Assembly (NCBI GenBank): GCA_037042915.1
Contig: CM073193.1
Location: 1,240,001 to 1,304,000 of the forward strand
Direction of reading: 5' to 3'
From: Auricularia sp. M13
Lineage: Eukaryota > Basidiomycota > Agaricomycetes > Auriculariales > Auriculariaceae
Length of the DNA: 64,000 nt
This document shows positions 11,746 through 21,801 of this stretch, piece after piece (positions within the stretch are counted from its first letter, which is position 1; every line of letters starts with the position of its first letter). The notes beneath the pieces are model-generated. The model saw only the letters and a list, made by a program, of their open reading frames with translations, was not told the DNA's origin and did not search any database. Made by a program: the position numbers and the translations under genes.

Positions 11746-14700
11746 ATGGAATCATCCACAAGGTCTGGACGTACCTATAGGTCCAACGAGTACGAAAGCC
11801 GGCCTACTCGTTCGAAGCTCGGGTCGCACCCGAGCGGGGAGCTGATCGGTGCAGACGAGGATCGTGTCGCGCAACTAAGCGCCGCGATTGAGTACCTGTC
11901 GCCTGTTAAGTCAAGACGCGACATATTTGACGTGCTCGAGAACGAGGACGTGCTCGAGCGGTCTGCAGCCCTCGGAACCCCTCCCTCGTCGCCTACACCA
12001 GGCGATGAAGTTTACGAGAGTACTGGAGAGCTCGACTATGAGTTCCAGTTACCTCCACCGGCTGAGGATCAGACTCACGAGATGTTGTCTGGTCCCCGAA
12101 TGGACCTCAGTCAAGCATTTGAATGGAAGCTCGGGCGGATCGATGAGACCGCCCGGAACTTCGAGTTCTATGAGGTTAAAGACGAAATCGCGTCGGCCGC
12201 ACGGGCGCGGAAAAGGAAACGACGTGAGACTTACTTTGAACCGGCAACCGAGCGTGAAGCAGAGCAGGAGTGTCCTGGGGAAGTGGGAAACTCCCCGGAG
12301 TCGCCTGCTTCGGGGTTGCTGGAGCAAGAGGCGGGATCAGCGGCTAAATCTGTACTTGAAGGTGGCTCACCTGACAGCAGTGCGCTGGTGAGGCACACGA
12401 TCAAGTTCGGCGAGATCCCGCAGAACGGGAGTGACCCTGAGTGGCACGAAGTGCCCGAGGGCCAGGTCGTACAGCTGAGCGGATTCACGACTGTCAAGAA
12501 AGGCGCGAAGCCAGATCGTGTGATCCGCTTACCTGAGATGTGGACTGGCCCGAGCCAGTTCCCCCCTTGGTTTATGCACTACAACAGCGCCGACGACTCC
12601 ATTCGCATGGAGAGCTGGAAGGCGCCGGGCGCCATGACTCCACTGGCGATCATGCCATGCGAGCCGCCCGACGCGTATCCGCCATCGCGCCCGCTGTCGC
12701 CCATCGTGGAAGAACCTGAGTCGGAAAGCGGCGATCAGGGGGGAGTTGAGCACTTGCCTGAGCTGGAAGAGACGTCCAGCGTCAGTGCTGTAGAAAGCGA
12801 TGCTCACGATTCTCCCAGGGAGGAGGCACCATGGGAAGACGATCACGATGCTGACGAGCTAAGTCAGCCGAAAGGACTCCACGTGTGGGAAAGGTTCGCA
12901 CCTGTGGTAACCGCGAGCGCAACGCTACTCGAGACCCGGAATCGGCAACGCAAACAGCGCGCACAGGCAGATGCTGACGCGCCTGTGTCACCTATATCAA
13001 CAAAGACGTCAGTAACTGCACCGCCTCAGCGCGAGGCACCACTCACCGCGGCTGAGGCGCACTTTGCGAACAAAGCCCTGCGTGTTTATGATAACGAAGG
13101 GCTCGACGCTGCGATAGCATTCATATGCAATTCGCATTCTCGCGTCGAGTTCGACCTGGCCAAGCAGTGGCTAAATTACATGCTAGATGTGAGGAGTAGG
13201 ATGTCTGACCTTACACCATGGATCGTGCGCGATTTCAGTAGTGGTGTCTGGCCCGGCACCAATCCTCCTTCCAGGGCAACACCCCTAACCCGAACGCCGC
13301 CTATGGTGCTGAATTCGCCGCCGAAAACACCAAGGAACCGCAGTAAGCGGGCGCGCGTGGAGGAGTATGTGAGCGACGAAAGTGGCGATGAGCCCGAGCG
13401 GAGACGCACCAAAGGAAAAGGCGTTGATCCCCGCGAGCGCTCTGGATCGTTGTCGACACCACGATCGGTGCACTTTTCGCCTGAGCGGACGTCGTCTCCG
13501 CCTCCATACAAACGGGACGCATCTGGTGAATATGCTAGGGCGCCCAAACCTCAAGCGTCAGCTGAATCAAGTCAGGAGTGGTTTCGCGCGCCGGACTCAC
13601 CGTCCGGCGTTCGGAGCACGCCTGAGTCAATATTGAGAACCGCGACGGCGGTACCCAGAGCAAAATCGGCGCCGTCAGGGGGTTATTATTCCGAGTCGGG
13701 TGGCCTGCACCGGATGTCGTCAGGATTGGCCGCCAGGGAGAAAACGAACCGTACATTTGCGCTAGGCGATCCCCGTGAGAGTTCAGATTCGGACGCAGCT
13801 GGCAAAAACTCGCGAGACGAGGGGGAAGAAAAGCGCGCGAAACGCAAGGAGCAGCGCAGGCGCGAACGCGAGCGCAAGCGTAAGCGAGATCAGCTGAGGC
13901 GCCAGCGGCAGAAGAGATCGGCGAGGCAGCCGGTTGAGTCAGATGACGAAGAAGTCGAGGGTGGTGGAGGATCCCCTCCATCGCCGCCATCGTCGGATGG
14001 TTCGGGTGGCCCGTCGGCGAGCGAGTCGAGCTCCTCTGACTCTAGCAAGTCTGACGGGGTCAGACACAAGAAACGAAAGAAGAATAAGCACAAGAAGAAG
14101 AACGCCAGGAAAGCACGGAGAGGCTCACCTGCAGGTGGAGGCCCTCCGGAGGGCGCGGATAGCGACGCTGCAGAGCCGCCGTCAAGTAGTAGCAGCTCGA
14201 CTTCGTCGTCGAGCGACTCGGAGTCGGACAGCAGCAGCGTACAGGATCTGAAAGAGCGACGCAAGTTAGTGTCGCAAATGAAAATCAAACAGCCACGTAT
14301 CTACGACGGGCGTGCTGACCTCGACCTTTTTGACCAATGGTGCTTCGAAGTCGACCTGTGGAAGGAGATTAACGCGGTAAAAACCAAATGGGCCATACCA
14401 ATGATATCCAGTTTCCTGTCCGATAAGGCGGCACGCTGGTATATGAACAACGTCATCCTTTCGGATGAGGACTGGACGTTGCGACGCGTTTACGACGAAC
14501 TATTCGAGCACTGTTTCCCGACCGACTTTAAGCAACTGCTGCGCAAGAAGTTTACTCACGCGACTCAGGGCGCGCGGGGCGTCCGCGAGTTTTCGCGCGA
14601 CTTGAAGGTCATGGCGAGGCGATTCCCGGATGTTGGCCAGCGGCAGCTCATCCAAGTCCTGTGGGAAGGCGTTCACCGATATGTTAGGATCAAATGGCAC

Positions 14701-17700
14701 GAGTATGGGTTTAACGTTGACGAAAACACGTACGACGAGTTGGTGAACGCGGCAGAACAATTTGAGCGCGCCGAGCGCGTGCGTACGGGCGAAGATAGAG
14801 CTGCTAAGCTCCCGAGCCGGTGGACCGGATCTGCAGGGCAGTCCGGTGCAAATGTCAAGGGCGAACCTGATCGGCGCCAGAGCGCCGGAAATAAGAAAGC
14901 GACTGCACGCACCAGCAACTGGGTGCGGAGCAATGCGGTCTCTTTCAATGGACCGCGTCGTGACGGACGGGTCGCGGGTAGAGGAAGCCGGGGAAGAGGA
15001 GCTGGCCGCGCTAGCTGGTCAGGGCGAAAACCTGATCGGCGCTCAGGCGTCGACCGTCAGCGCTCGACTCCCAAGCTGACCCCCGAAGAAAAGAAACGCC
15101 TTACCGACGAGGGCAGATGTTTCATCTGCAAGCAAGAAGGTCATTTCAGTCGTAACTGTCCCTCGAAGCAAATGGCGCGAAAGCCGACTGGACTCGCTGT
15201 TAATACCGCGTTGCTTGAGTCTGACACCGCCGAGACCAACGCTCTGCAGCTGTCTGGGATGCGCTTGACCATCAAAAACCCCGAGACAGACCAGGAGTTA
15301 GCCTATGCGGAGCAGGATATGATCGAAGACGTACTTCAAGATATGTTCCAAAGTTACTTTGGAGACTTACGCCGCGCGGATGGTACTGTCCAAATGGACC
15401 GCAGTGAGAGATTCGAGATCGACTACGATGATCGTGAGGGATTATTCACGGTCAATGACTGGGGCACTGGTGATGCATACCCGGTGTACCGCACTGACTT
15501 CTTGCTACCCGATCTCACTGTGGCTAAAATTGTCGACCTGTACGCCAGTCGTCGTAAGCATAAGACTGGGCCCACGATCGAGCGAATGCGCACCTTAAAT
15601 ATTCCCGCATCTGAACGCGCGGTTGTAGAGCCGGCACAGGGCCTCGTATATATCGACGGACAGTTCCGGGTAGTGGACAATGCCCAGGAAACCGAATCGC
15701 GGGGTCTGCAGCGCCAGCGCTACGTCGTAATGGAATCGTTTGGGCAATTGCACCTAAGGGACCTCCGAACCCGCCGTGATTACCGAATAACCCGTGAAAT
15801 GCTCGCTGCGGGCGTTAATATCGAGGAAGTGCTGAGGCGCGGTGAGCCTCACTATGTCGTTGCACCGGCAAGTCTACGTACCGAGCTAGTTGACCGTATT
15901 TCTGACTCTGATGACCCCAGCGTCATCGCGACCCTGTCGCTGTCCGCGATCGCGCCGACGCCACCAGGGCATCTGGCAGTCGCTGCAGCGAATAGCGCGA
16001 GAAAGGGGACGCCGTCCGCTAAAGAGCCACTAGAGCGGACGGCGATGAGAGTGAGATCTGCAGGTAGATTAGTTCCGCGACCAATCGTGGTCGAAGCGTA
16101 CATACAGGGACGAAGTAGTAGAGTCTTAATAGACTCTGGATCTCTTGCTGATTTCGTATCTACTACGCTGGTGGATCAGCTCAAGATCCCAGTTAGAGCG
16201 CTCGAGCAGCCCATACCCGTGCAACTGGCCGTCAAGGGCTCGCGATCAAAGATCAACGTCGAAATCGTCACTAATTTTAAGTATCAGTCCATCGACTGCG
16301 AGAAACGCTTTGATGTGGCAAACCTGGACAATTACGACGTGATACTGGGAACACCGTTCATCTGGCAGCACGAGGTGATGATCGGCTTGAACCCAACGCG
16401 AGTGATAATTGGACGCGACGAACCTCGCGAGATTAAGGGCTCTGAGGTCTTCTCCATAGCAGCGTCAGCTGCGATGTTGAGCGAAGAGCGGCTTGAAGCG
16501 CTGCGCGAGATGTTGAAGTCCGAAGCACGAGATATCTGTCAAGAATCGTGGTCATCCGAGCTACCGCCGCTTCGAGCCATAAATCATACCATACCTTTGA
16601 TAGACGAGAACAAGGTCTATCCGTGGAGACCGTCGCGATGTCCTGAAGCAATGAGGGAACTGTGGAACACGAAAAAGCAAGCGTACCTGGATACCGGACG
16701 GTGGCGGCACGCATCTGGAACTTCATGCACACCACTCCTCATCATCCCAAAGCCTCCCAAAGGTGACGGGGTGTTGAGAATGCGTACTGTAGTGGATAAA
16801 CGCGCTCAGAATGCAAACACGAAGAAAATCGCCACGCCCTTACCGGATATCGATACAATCTTGCGAAACGTAGTGCGGCACCCCTGGCGTAGTCTAATCG
16901 ACGGCAAAGATGCCTATGAGCAAATTAGAGTCGAGCCGTCGCATGTTCCACGTACATTGTTCAACACTCCTGACGGGACAATGGAGAGCCTCGTGATGCA
17001 GATCGGGGACTGCAATGGATCAGCGACGTACCAAATGCTGATGAACTACATTTTCTCTGAGCACATTGGAATCTGGATGGATGTATATTTGGATGATATC
17101 ATCATCTATTCGGATTCCGTAGAAGACCATGTTAAGCACATACGCACCGTGTTTGAAATCCTTCGGCGGAACAAGTTTTACCTCAGCGCCGATAAAATGC
17201 AGCTGTTCGCGCGCGAATTGAAGATCCTGGGCCACATAATCGACGCAGAGGGGATCCGAATGGATCCCCACAAGGTCGATACAGTGGCCAATTGGAAAGT
17301 TCCAACCAGCCGCCCGATGCTGCAAAGTTTCTTGGGCGCGGTGGGATTTCTGGCGCCGGATTGTTTTGGGATTCGAGTGCCCATGGGCGTTCTTACGCCG
17401 CTGACTGGCAAAAATAGGCCGTGGCGATGGGGCGCTACCGAACAGAGGGCATTCGAAGAAATCAAAACGATCGTCGTGGCGTGGCGGCACCAACATCGCG
17501 TGGCACTCGACTACTCGAAGACCGCGCCCAGGATTAACCTGGTGACGGATGCTAGCCTCACGGGAGGGAGCGGGTTCATTTCCCAGGGCGACGACCTGCA
17601 AACGTCGCGCGTCGTCGCGTTCTGGAGCGGAAAGTTCAATTCCGCCCAGCAGAACTATCCAGTGCACGAGCTCGAGCTCCTAGCAATAGTCGAATCGTTA

Positions 17701-19968
17701 AAACGATTCCGTGGGATGCTCCACGGCACCAGGTTTCGAATCTGCACGGATCACAAGTCCTTGCAGCATTTCATGAACCAGAAGACTCTGTCGTCGCGCC
17801 AGAGCCGGTGGCTGGATGTGCTGAACGAGTTCGAATTCGAGATTTATTATATCCCTGGTAAAACAAACCATCTAGCAGACGCGCTATCGCGCATATACAG
17901 CGAGGATGCGCCTGGGACCGTGCGAGCTCCTACAGAGTTTGTCCAGGACGATCAGAGCGACGACGAAGAGGAGTCGCCCTTGCGACTGATGAACGCGGAG
18001 ATGCGTGTTCCGGGTGGTGCGCAGTTCTCAGTGCCACTGCTGACCGGCGGCGAGGCATGCGCAACAATTGCGCAAGACCTGCGCCTGGGATCGGCGGAGC
18101 CGGATGCAGGGGCAGGAAGCAGGCCGAAGCGCGCAGCCGCAACGCGTGCGGCTGAGAGCTGGGCATGGTTAAAAAAGAAGACCAGGACGCCGCGCGGAGG
18201 GCGCGCCTTGCCAGAGCACGAAGGACAGCTGGAGCGTGCGGGGCAGGACGACGAGGGTTCACCAGAGTTGACGGAGCGCCAGGAACAGCCCAACGAAGCC
18301 CAGAAAGAAGGAGCAAGCCTAGAACAGCCTGATGAAGACCACGAGACCCAGTCAGAAGTCGAGCATGATGCTCAAGTGCGCGCAGACGACCGCGCGGATG
18401 AGCCATTAGACTACGGAGACGCGGATCTCGGGTCAGTCATCCGGGCTGCAAATCCCGATTTGGACGTGCCGGGCGCATTCATCGGGCAATACGAGCGCGA
18501 TTCGTTTTTCAAACTAATCCTCGAGAAACCTAAGGACTACGGAAATTTTAGGATTAAAGACGGTCTTATTTACCTCGAAACTCGGGACGAACACCTCGTT
18601 TGTGTACCTTTGTTCGTGCACAATGGAAGGAGCGTGCGCGAGATACTGATAGAACAAGCACATTCTCTCCTTGCGCATCTGAGCTCCAGCAAGACGTTGC
18701 AGTATCTTAGAGCGCAATTTTGGTGGCGGGACATGGCTAAAGAAGTCGACTCGTATTGCAAATCGTGTTCGTTGTGCGCGTTGAACAGAACCAACACCCA
18801 GGCACCGATGGGAAAGCTTCGAGCGCTACCCGTACCAAGTCGCCCCTGGGAATCTATAGGGGTAGATTTCGTCGGACCACTGCCCGCCTCGTTCAATAGG
18901 TTGGGGAGATTCGACATGCTCTGTGTGATTATCGATCACCTGTCATCCATGGTGCACCTCGTGCCCATGAAAATAACCGACAAAGCTGTGGACATGGCAG
19001 AGGTGATATTCGACCATGTCTATAAGTTGCATGGGCTGCCGGATCGCATTGTCAGCGATAGGGACAAGCTGTTCACCAGCTCATTTTGGCGCAAACTGCA
19101 CGAGCTGTTGGGCGTCGAGCTACGCATGTCCAGCGCTTATCATCCCGAAACGGATGGCGCAACGGAGCGTGCAAACCGCACTATCGTCCAAATGATCCGT
19201 ATGTGCGCCCTGCAGGATCAGCACGCATGGGTCAGGCGGCTCCCGGGAATTGAATTTGCACTGAATTCTGCCGTGTCGGATACCACGGGATTCTCCCCGT
19301 TCTATCTAAATTACGGACAGGTTCCCCGGGCGCTCAAATGGGAAGTCAAGACACCTTACCCAGGAGTGCGCAAGTTTGCTCAGCAAATGAAAGACGCAAT
19401 CTTGCTCGCTCACGATAGGATCATCGATGCGCGCGTGAAGCAGACGCGCCAAGCCAACCGGCACCGACGTGCGGCGAACTTCGCCGATGGCGACCTCGTG
19501 TACCTGTCGACAAAGAACTTGTCCGTTCCCCCTGGCGTGTCCAGGAAATTGGCCCCGCGATACATCGGGCCGTTCAAGGTCAAACGCGTTCTGGTGGAAG
19601 GTTCTACTTACGAATTGGACCTTCCGTTGGAACTGATTGCCCGGGGAGTGAACCCGGCGTTCCACGCATCACTTCTCCGGATATATCGGGAAAGCGAGGA
19701 TAAGCGTTTCCCGGGACGACAACTGTACGAACTTAGTGGATTCAAGACTCCTTCAGCTCAGTGGGCCGTTACAGAGATAACTGATCATTATGGTAAAGGA
19801 AAAGAGTTACTCTTTCAAGTCAAATGGAACACAGGGCACACCACATGGGAGCGTCTCAGGGAAGTCAAGAACCTCGCCGTTTTGGGCGAGTATCTCGAGA
19901 TTCAAGGCGTCTCAGACGTAAAAGAGCTGCCAGTCGGACGGGGAAAGCCACCGCCGGTGGACATGTGA
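11746..19968 (+). CDS. Gag-Pol polyprotein of the Ty3/Gypsy element, single frame
   Basis: A 2,740-residue polyprotein. About 850 residues of acidic, then Ser/Arg/Lys-rich low-complexity sequence precede the gag core (about 851-965). A CCHC zinc knuckle (CFICKQEGHFSRNC) lies near 1,125 and an aspartic protease site (VLIDSGSLADF) near 1,460. The reverse transcriptase has YLDDIIIYSD near 1,780, followed by RNase H (VTDASLTGG, DHKSLQHF, about 1,930-2,010). The integrase has an HHCC zinc domain (about 2,305-2,345) and a D,D-E core with VDFVGPLP and HPETDGATERANRT. The chromodomain is at about 2,670-2,720 (WAVTEITDHYGKGKELLFQV). Gag and Pol are fused without a visible recoding site, as in several fungal chromoviruses. 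The long N-terminal extension is unusual. Confidence 0.96.
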   Translation: MESSTRSGRTYRSNEYESRPTRSKLGSHPSGELIGADEDRVAQLSAAIEYLSPVKSRRDIFDVLENEDVLERSAALGTPPSSPTPGDEVYESTGELDYEFQLPPPAEDQTHEMLSGPRMDLSQAFEWKLGRIDETARNFEFYEVKDEIASAARARKRKRRETYFEPATEREAEQECPGEVGNSPESPASGLLEQEAGSAAKSVLEGGSPDSSALVRHTIKFGEIPQNGSDPEWHEVPEGQVVQLSGFTTVKKGAKPDRVIRLPEMWTGPSQFPPWFMHYNSADDSIRMESWKAPGAMTPLAIMPCEPPDAYPPSRPLSPIVEEPESESGDQGGVEHLPELEETSSVSAVESDAHDSPREEAPWEDDHDADELSQPKGLHVWERFAPVVTASATLLETRNRQRKQRAQADADAPVSPISTKTSVTAPPQREAPLTAAEAHFANKALRVYDNEGLDAAIAFICNSHSRVEFDLAKQWLNYMLDVRSRMSDLTPWIVRDFSSGVWPGTNPPSRATPLTRTPPMVLNSPPKTPRNRSKRARVEEYVSDESGDEPERRRTKGKGVDPRERSGSLSTPRSVHFSPERTSSPPPYKRDASGEYARAPKPQASAESSQEWFRAPDSPSGVRSTPESILRTATAVPRAKSAPSGGYYSESGGLHRMSSGLAAREKTNRTFALGDPRESSDSDAAGKNSRDEGEEKRAKRKEQRRRERERKRKRDQLRRQRQKRSARQPVESDDEEVEGGGGSPPSPPSSDGSGGPSASESSSSDSSKSDGVRHKKRKKNKHKKKNARKARRGSPAGGGPPEGADSDAAEPPSSSSSSTSSSSDSESDSSSVQDLKERRKLVSQMKIKQPRIYDGRADLDLFDQWCFEVDLWKEINAVKTKWAIPMISSFLSDKAARWYMNNVILSDEDWTLRRVYDELFEHCFPTDFKQLLRKKFTHATQGARGVREFSRDLKVMARRFPDVGQRQLIQVLWEGVHRYVRIKWHEYGFNVDENTYDELVNAAEQFERAERVRTGEDRAAKLPSRWTGSAGQSGANVKGEPDRRQSAGNKKATARTSNWVRSNAVSFNGPRRDGRVAGRGSRGRGAGRASWSGRKPDRRSGVDRQRSTPKLTPEEKKRLTDEGRCFICKQEGHFSRNCPSKQMARKPTGLAVNTALLESDTAETNALQLSGMRLTIKNPETDQELAYAEQDMIEDVLQDMFQSYFGDLRRADGTVQMDRSERFEIDYDDREGLFTVNDWGTGDAYPVYRTDFLLPDLTVAKIVDLYASRRKHKTGPTIERMRTLNIPASERAVVEPAQGLVYIDGQFRVVDNAQETESRGLQRQRYVVMESFGQLHLRDLRTRRDYRITREMLAAGVNIEEVLRRGEPHYVVAPASLRTELVDRISDSDDPSVIATLSLSAIAPTPPGHLAVAAANSARKGTPSAKEPLERTAMRVRSAGRLVPRPIVVEAYIQGRSSRVLIDSGSLADFVSTTLVDQLKIPVRALEQPIPVQLAVKGSRSKINVEIVTNFKYQSIDCEKRFDVANLDNYDVILGTPFIWQHEVMIGLNPTRVIIGRDEPREIKGSEVFSIAASAAMLSEERLEALREMLKSEARDICQESWSSELPPLRAINHTIPLIDENKVYPWRPSRCPEAMRELWNTKKQAYLDTGRWRHASGTSCTPLLIIPKPPKGDGVLRMRTVVDKRAQNANTKKIATPLPDIDTILRNVVRHPWRSLIDGKDAYEQIRVEPSHVPRTLFNTPDGTMESLVMQIGDCNGSATYQMLMNYIFSEHIGIWMDVYLDDIIIYSDSVEDHVKHIRTVFEILRRNKFYLSADKMQLFARELKILGHIIDAEGIRMDPHKVDTVANWKVPTSRPMLQSFLGAVGFLAPDCFGIRVPMGVLTPLTGKNRPWRWGATEQRAFEEIKTIVVAWRHQHRVALDYSKTAPRINLVTDASLTGGSGFISQGDDLQTSRVVAFWSGKFNSAQQNYPVHELELLAIVESLKRFRGMLHGTRFRICTDHKSLQHFMNQKTLSSRQSRWLDVLNEFEFEIYYIPGKTNHLADALSRIYSEDAPGTVRAPTEFVQDDQSDDEEESPLRLMNAEMRVPGGAQFSVPLLTGGEACATIAQDLRLGSAEPDAGAGSRPKRAAATRAAESWAWLKKKTRTPRGGRALPEHEGQLERAGQDDEGSPELTERQEQPNEAQKEGASLEQPDEDHETQSEVEHDAQVRADDRADEPLDYGDADLGSVIRAANPDLDVPGAFIGQYERDSFFKLILEKPKDYGNFRIKDGLIYLETRDEHLVCVPLFVHNGRSVREILIEQAHSLLAHLSSSKTLQYLRAQFWWRDMAKEVDSYCKSCSLCALNRTNTQAPMGKLRALPVPSRPWESIGVDFVGPLPASFNRLGRFDMLCVIIDHLSSMVHLVPMKITDKAVDMAEVIFDHVYKLHGLPDRIVSDRDKLFTSSFWRKLHELLGVELRMSSAYHPETDGATERANRTIVQMIRMCALQDQHAWVRRLPGIEFALNSAVSDTTGFSPFYLNYGQVPRALKWEVKTPYPGVRKFAQQMKDAILLAHDRIIDARVKQTRQANRHRRAANFADGDLVYLSTKNLSVPPGVSRKLAPRYIGPFKVKRVLVEGSTYELDLPLELIARGVNPAFHASLLRIYRESEDKRFPGRQLYELSGFKTPSAQWAVTEITDHYGKGKELLFQVKWNTGHTTWERLREVKNLAVLGEYLEIQGVSDVKELPVGRGKPPPVDM

Positions 19969-20079
19969 GGGACTCTATCGGATTTGCACGGCTCAGGTGG
20001 TCAAGTGCGGGCTAGCTGTCCGAATGGCGACGACGCCCCAAGGCCAGCCGTCTCACCGCTGAAATCCCGGCATGGGAGC

Positions 20080-20085
20080 TATAAA
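20080..20085 (+). promoter_or_regulatory. internal TATA box upstream of the second frame
   Basis: CTATAAAG, 77 nt before the ATG of the second frame and after the gag-pol stop. It suggests a separate subgenomic transcript; this is inference from position. Confidence 0.5.
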
Positions 20086-20161
20086 GCCAGCGCCTGCTCG
20101 TTGAACGAAAAGTGCCGTTCAGCAGCCGTACTTCGACACGCTAAACTCGCTCCCTAACATT

Positions 20162-21142
20162 ATGTCTATGAACCAGACTCCCGCCGCGACCGCCTACTCT
20201 GCTCCGGTTCCCGCTGCTCCGTCCAATGCTTCTCCCGCTACGCCTCCAGGCCTCGATGGCGCGCAGGCGTCGGCTCCAGACGCTGGCACCCCTCCGCAGT
20301 ATACCGCGCCGTTCGAACCGCCGTACGGCGCCCAGTTCGCGCCTCCGCCGACCGCCATTCACGTCACGCAGCCCCAGCTCAACAGCTGGCTTGTCCAGAT
20401 GCTGCAGGTGATGCGTACTCTCATCGTGCAGGCGCGCAACGAAGGGCGTGTCAACGGCGAGAAGATCAGCGACGTCGTCGACTCTTCGCTCGAACTCTTG
20501 CAGCAGTCCGAGCACCTCCACGACCACCTCGTCGAGCTCCTCGACATGCACACCGAGTCGACCGCCGCAATGGTCCACTCGCTCGTCGCCCAGCGCGGCA
20601 TGCTGGCCACTGCGATCAACAAGAGTTCTCAAGCTGTCGGCCTCGCTGACCAGGGTCGTCTCTCCGCCGAGTACGCCGCTTCTGAGCTTAAGCTTATCCA
20701 CACCGCTGTTCGCGACATCGTAGCCGCATTCAAGACGAGCCTCGAGGGCGATATTACCGCTTGGCGCCACATCGAGATGCTGCACGCTCATGTTCTCGAC
20801 GTTCGTAACGACATGCTCGGCGTGTACGAGATGCTCGAGAGCATCAACGACCACGTCGGCAATCCCGTGCAGTTTACTCAAGGCCCGTCAGCCGCTGCCG
20901 TTCCTCCTCCGTCTCCCGCGTCTCAGCCCGACCCTTGGCGCCTCCCGTCTCCCGACCAGCTTGTCGACTCCGGCACGTCTCAGAGCGACAGTGAGGTCGT
21001 CGTCAAACGTCGCTATCGCTACCCTCGACGCGCTAAGACTCGCGCGTCTGAGGTGATCAGCGCCCAGTTCCTACCCAAGAAGGACCCTCGTCGCGACGCT
21101 GCGGACGGGACCATGAGCGCGAACACGGCGACCGTCGGTTGA
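20162..21142 (+). CDS. accessory protein of the retroelement, unknown function
   Basis: A 326-residue frame between gag-pol and the right LTR, same strand. The N-terminal 85 residues are rich in Pro and Ala. Residues about 90-235 are amphipathic and predicted-helical in character, with many Leu/Val/His/Glu heptad-like runs (for example LELLQQSEHLHDHLVELLD), suggesting a coiled-coil or helical bundle. The C-terminal part has a basic patch (VVVKRRYRYPRRAKTR) that could bind nucleic acid or act as a nuclear localisation signal. There is no signal peptide, transmembrane segment or furin-like site, so it is not an evident envelope protein. Its own TATA box and typical coding composition support a real gene. 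I do not recognise the family. Confidence 0.75.
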   Translation: MSMNQTPAATAYSAPVPAAPSNASPATPPGLDGAQASAPDAGTPPQYTAPFEPPYGAQFAPPPTAIHVTQPQLNSWLVQMLQVMRTLIVQARNEGRVNGEKISDVVDSSLELLQQSEHLHDHLVELLDMHTESTAAMVHSLVAQRGMLATAINKSSQAVGLADQGRLSAEYAASELKLIHTAVRDIVAAFKTSLEGDITAWRHIEMLHAHVLDVRNDMLGVYEMLESINDHVGNPVQFTQGPSAAAVPPPSPASQPDPWRLPSPDQLVDSGTSQSDSEVVVKRRYRYPRRAKTRASEVISAQFLPKKDPRRDAADGTMSANTATVG

Positions 21143-21171
21143 GCGCGACGGAGCGCCGCTCGGAGGGCGTA

Positions 21172-21801
21172 TGTAAGGAACCGGTCCCCGCGTCCGAGCC
21201 GTTTCGCTGACGCTGTATCAGTTGACTTCGCACCGGCTTGGAGACATCGAGTAGGACGCCGCGCTGTTCCCTATATGACTTGTATTATGCCTGTATGCAC
21301 AGAGATCGTCCGTGTCACCGCCAAACCGTCTATTACGCAGACATTACCGCGTGACCGCAGCTGAGTCAGCCTGGATTGAACAGGCGTTGGACATTAGTCA
21401 CGCTGGAAACGCTGGCACCAACGACGCGGCGCGCGACGAGGCGCGTCGCTGACTAAGCCAGGCGCGACGCGGGTGGCGTCGCGCTCTCATAGGCTGAGAC
21501 CGCCTTCGTGCTGATGAATCGATACCTAGGGATTACTCATGACCCTTAAAGAGGGTACTTTAGGATTACTAAGCAGAAAGACTTGTAGGTATAAAAGGAG
21601 GCCGAATTTTGTACTTAGGGCCTCAGTCTTCTCAATCGGAACAAAGTCTCATTCAATCTCTGAGTGATAACTTCAAACAAATTCCTCAAGAAGCTCTTAA
21701 AATCCGTAAAGCGAACCGAAACATCGGTAAGTAGTGAATTGCTTTGGTAAAGTAATTATGTACTATGTACTGCGCTGCTCGCCGATGGCTCGGACCTTAC
21801 A
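21172..21801 (+). repeat. right LTR (630 bp)
   Basis: Same length and, by eye, same sequence as the left LTR; begins TGTAAGG and ends TTACA, followed by the CCGCG target duplication. The 20-mer shared with the introns is at 21,377-21,396. Confidence 0.96.

Larger units (their letters stand above)
11016..21801 (+). mobile_element. Ty3/Gypsy chromodomain LTR retrotransposon, whole-looking and young
   Basis: A 10,786-bp element with two 630-bp LTRs (TG...CA ends), a 5-bp CCGCG target duplication, one 2,740-codon gag-pol frame and a second 326-codon frame in the position where some relatives carry env. Domain order (gag, zinc knuckle, protease, reverse transcriptase, RNase H, integrase, chromodomain) places it among the chromoviruses. 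It looks whole: I saw no breaks in either frame. The LTRs look identical by eye, so insertion is recent on an evolutionary scale. Confidence 0.96.

Noticed and set aside
20141-20881. 246-codon minus-strand frame opposite the retroelement's second gene
   Set aside because: Mirror of a real coding frame with strong codon bias; the plus strand has the TATA box and start context.
20162-21142. Envelope gene, which would make the element a retrovirus-like errantivirus
   Set aside because: No signal peptide, membrane segment, cleavage site or Cys pattern of an envelope protein.
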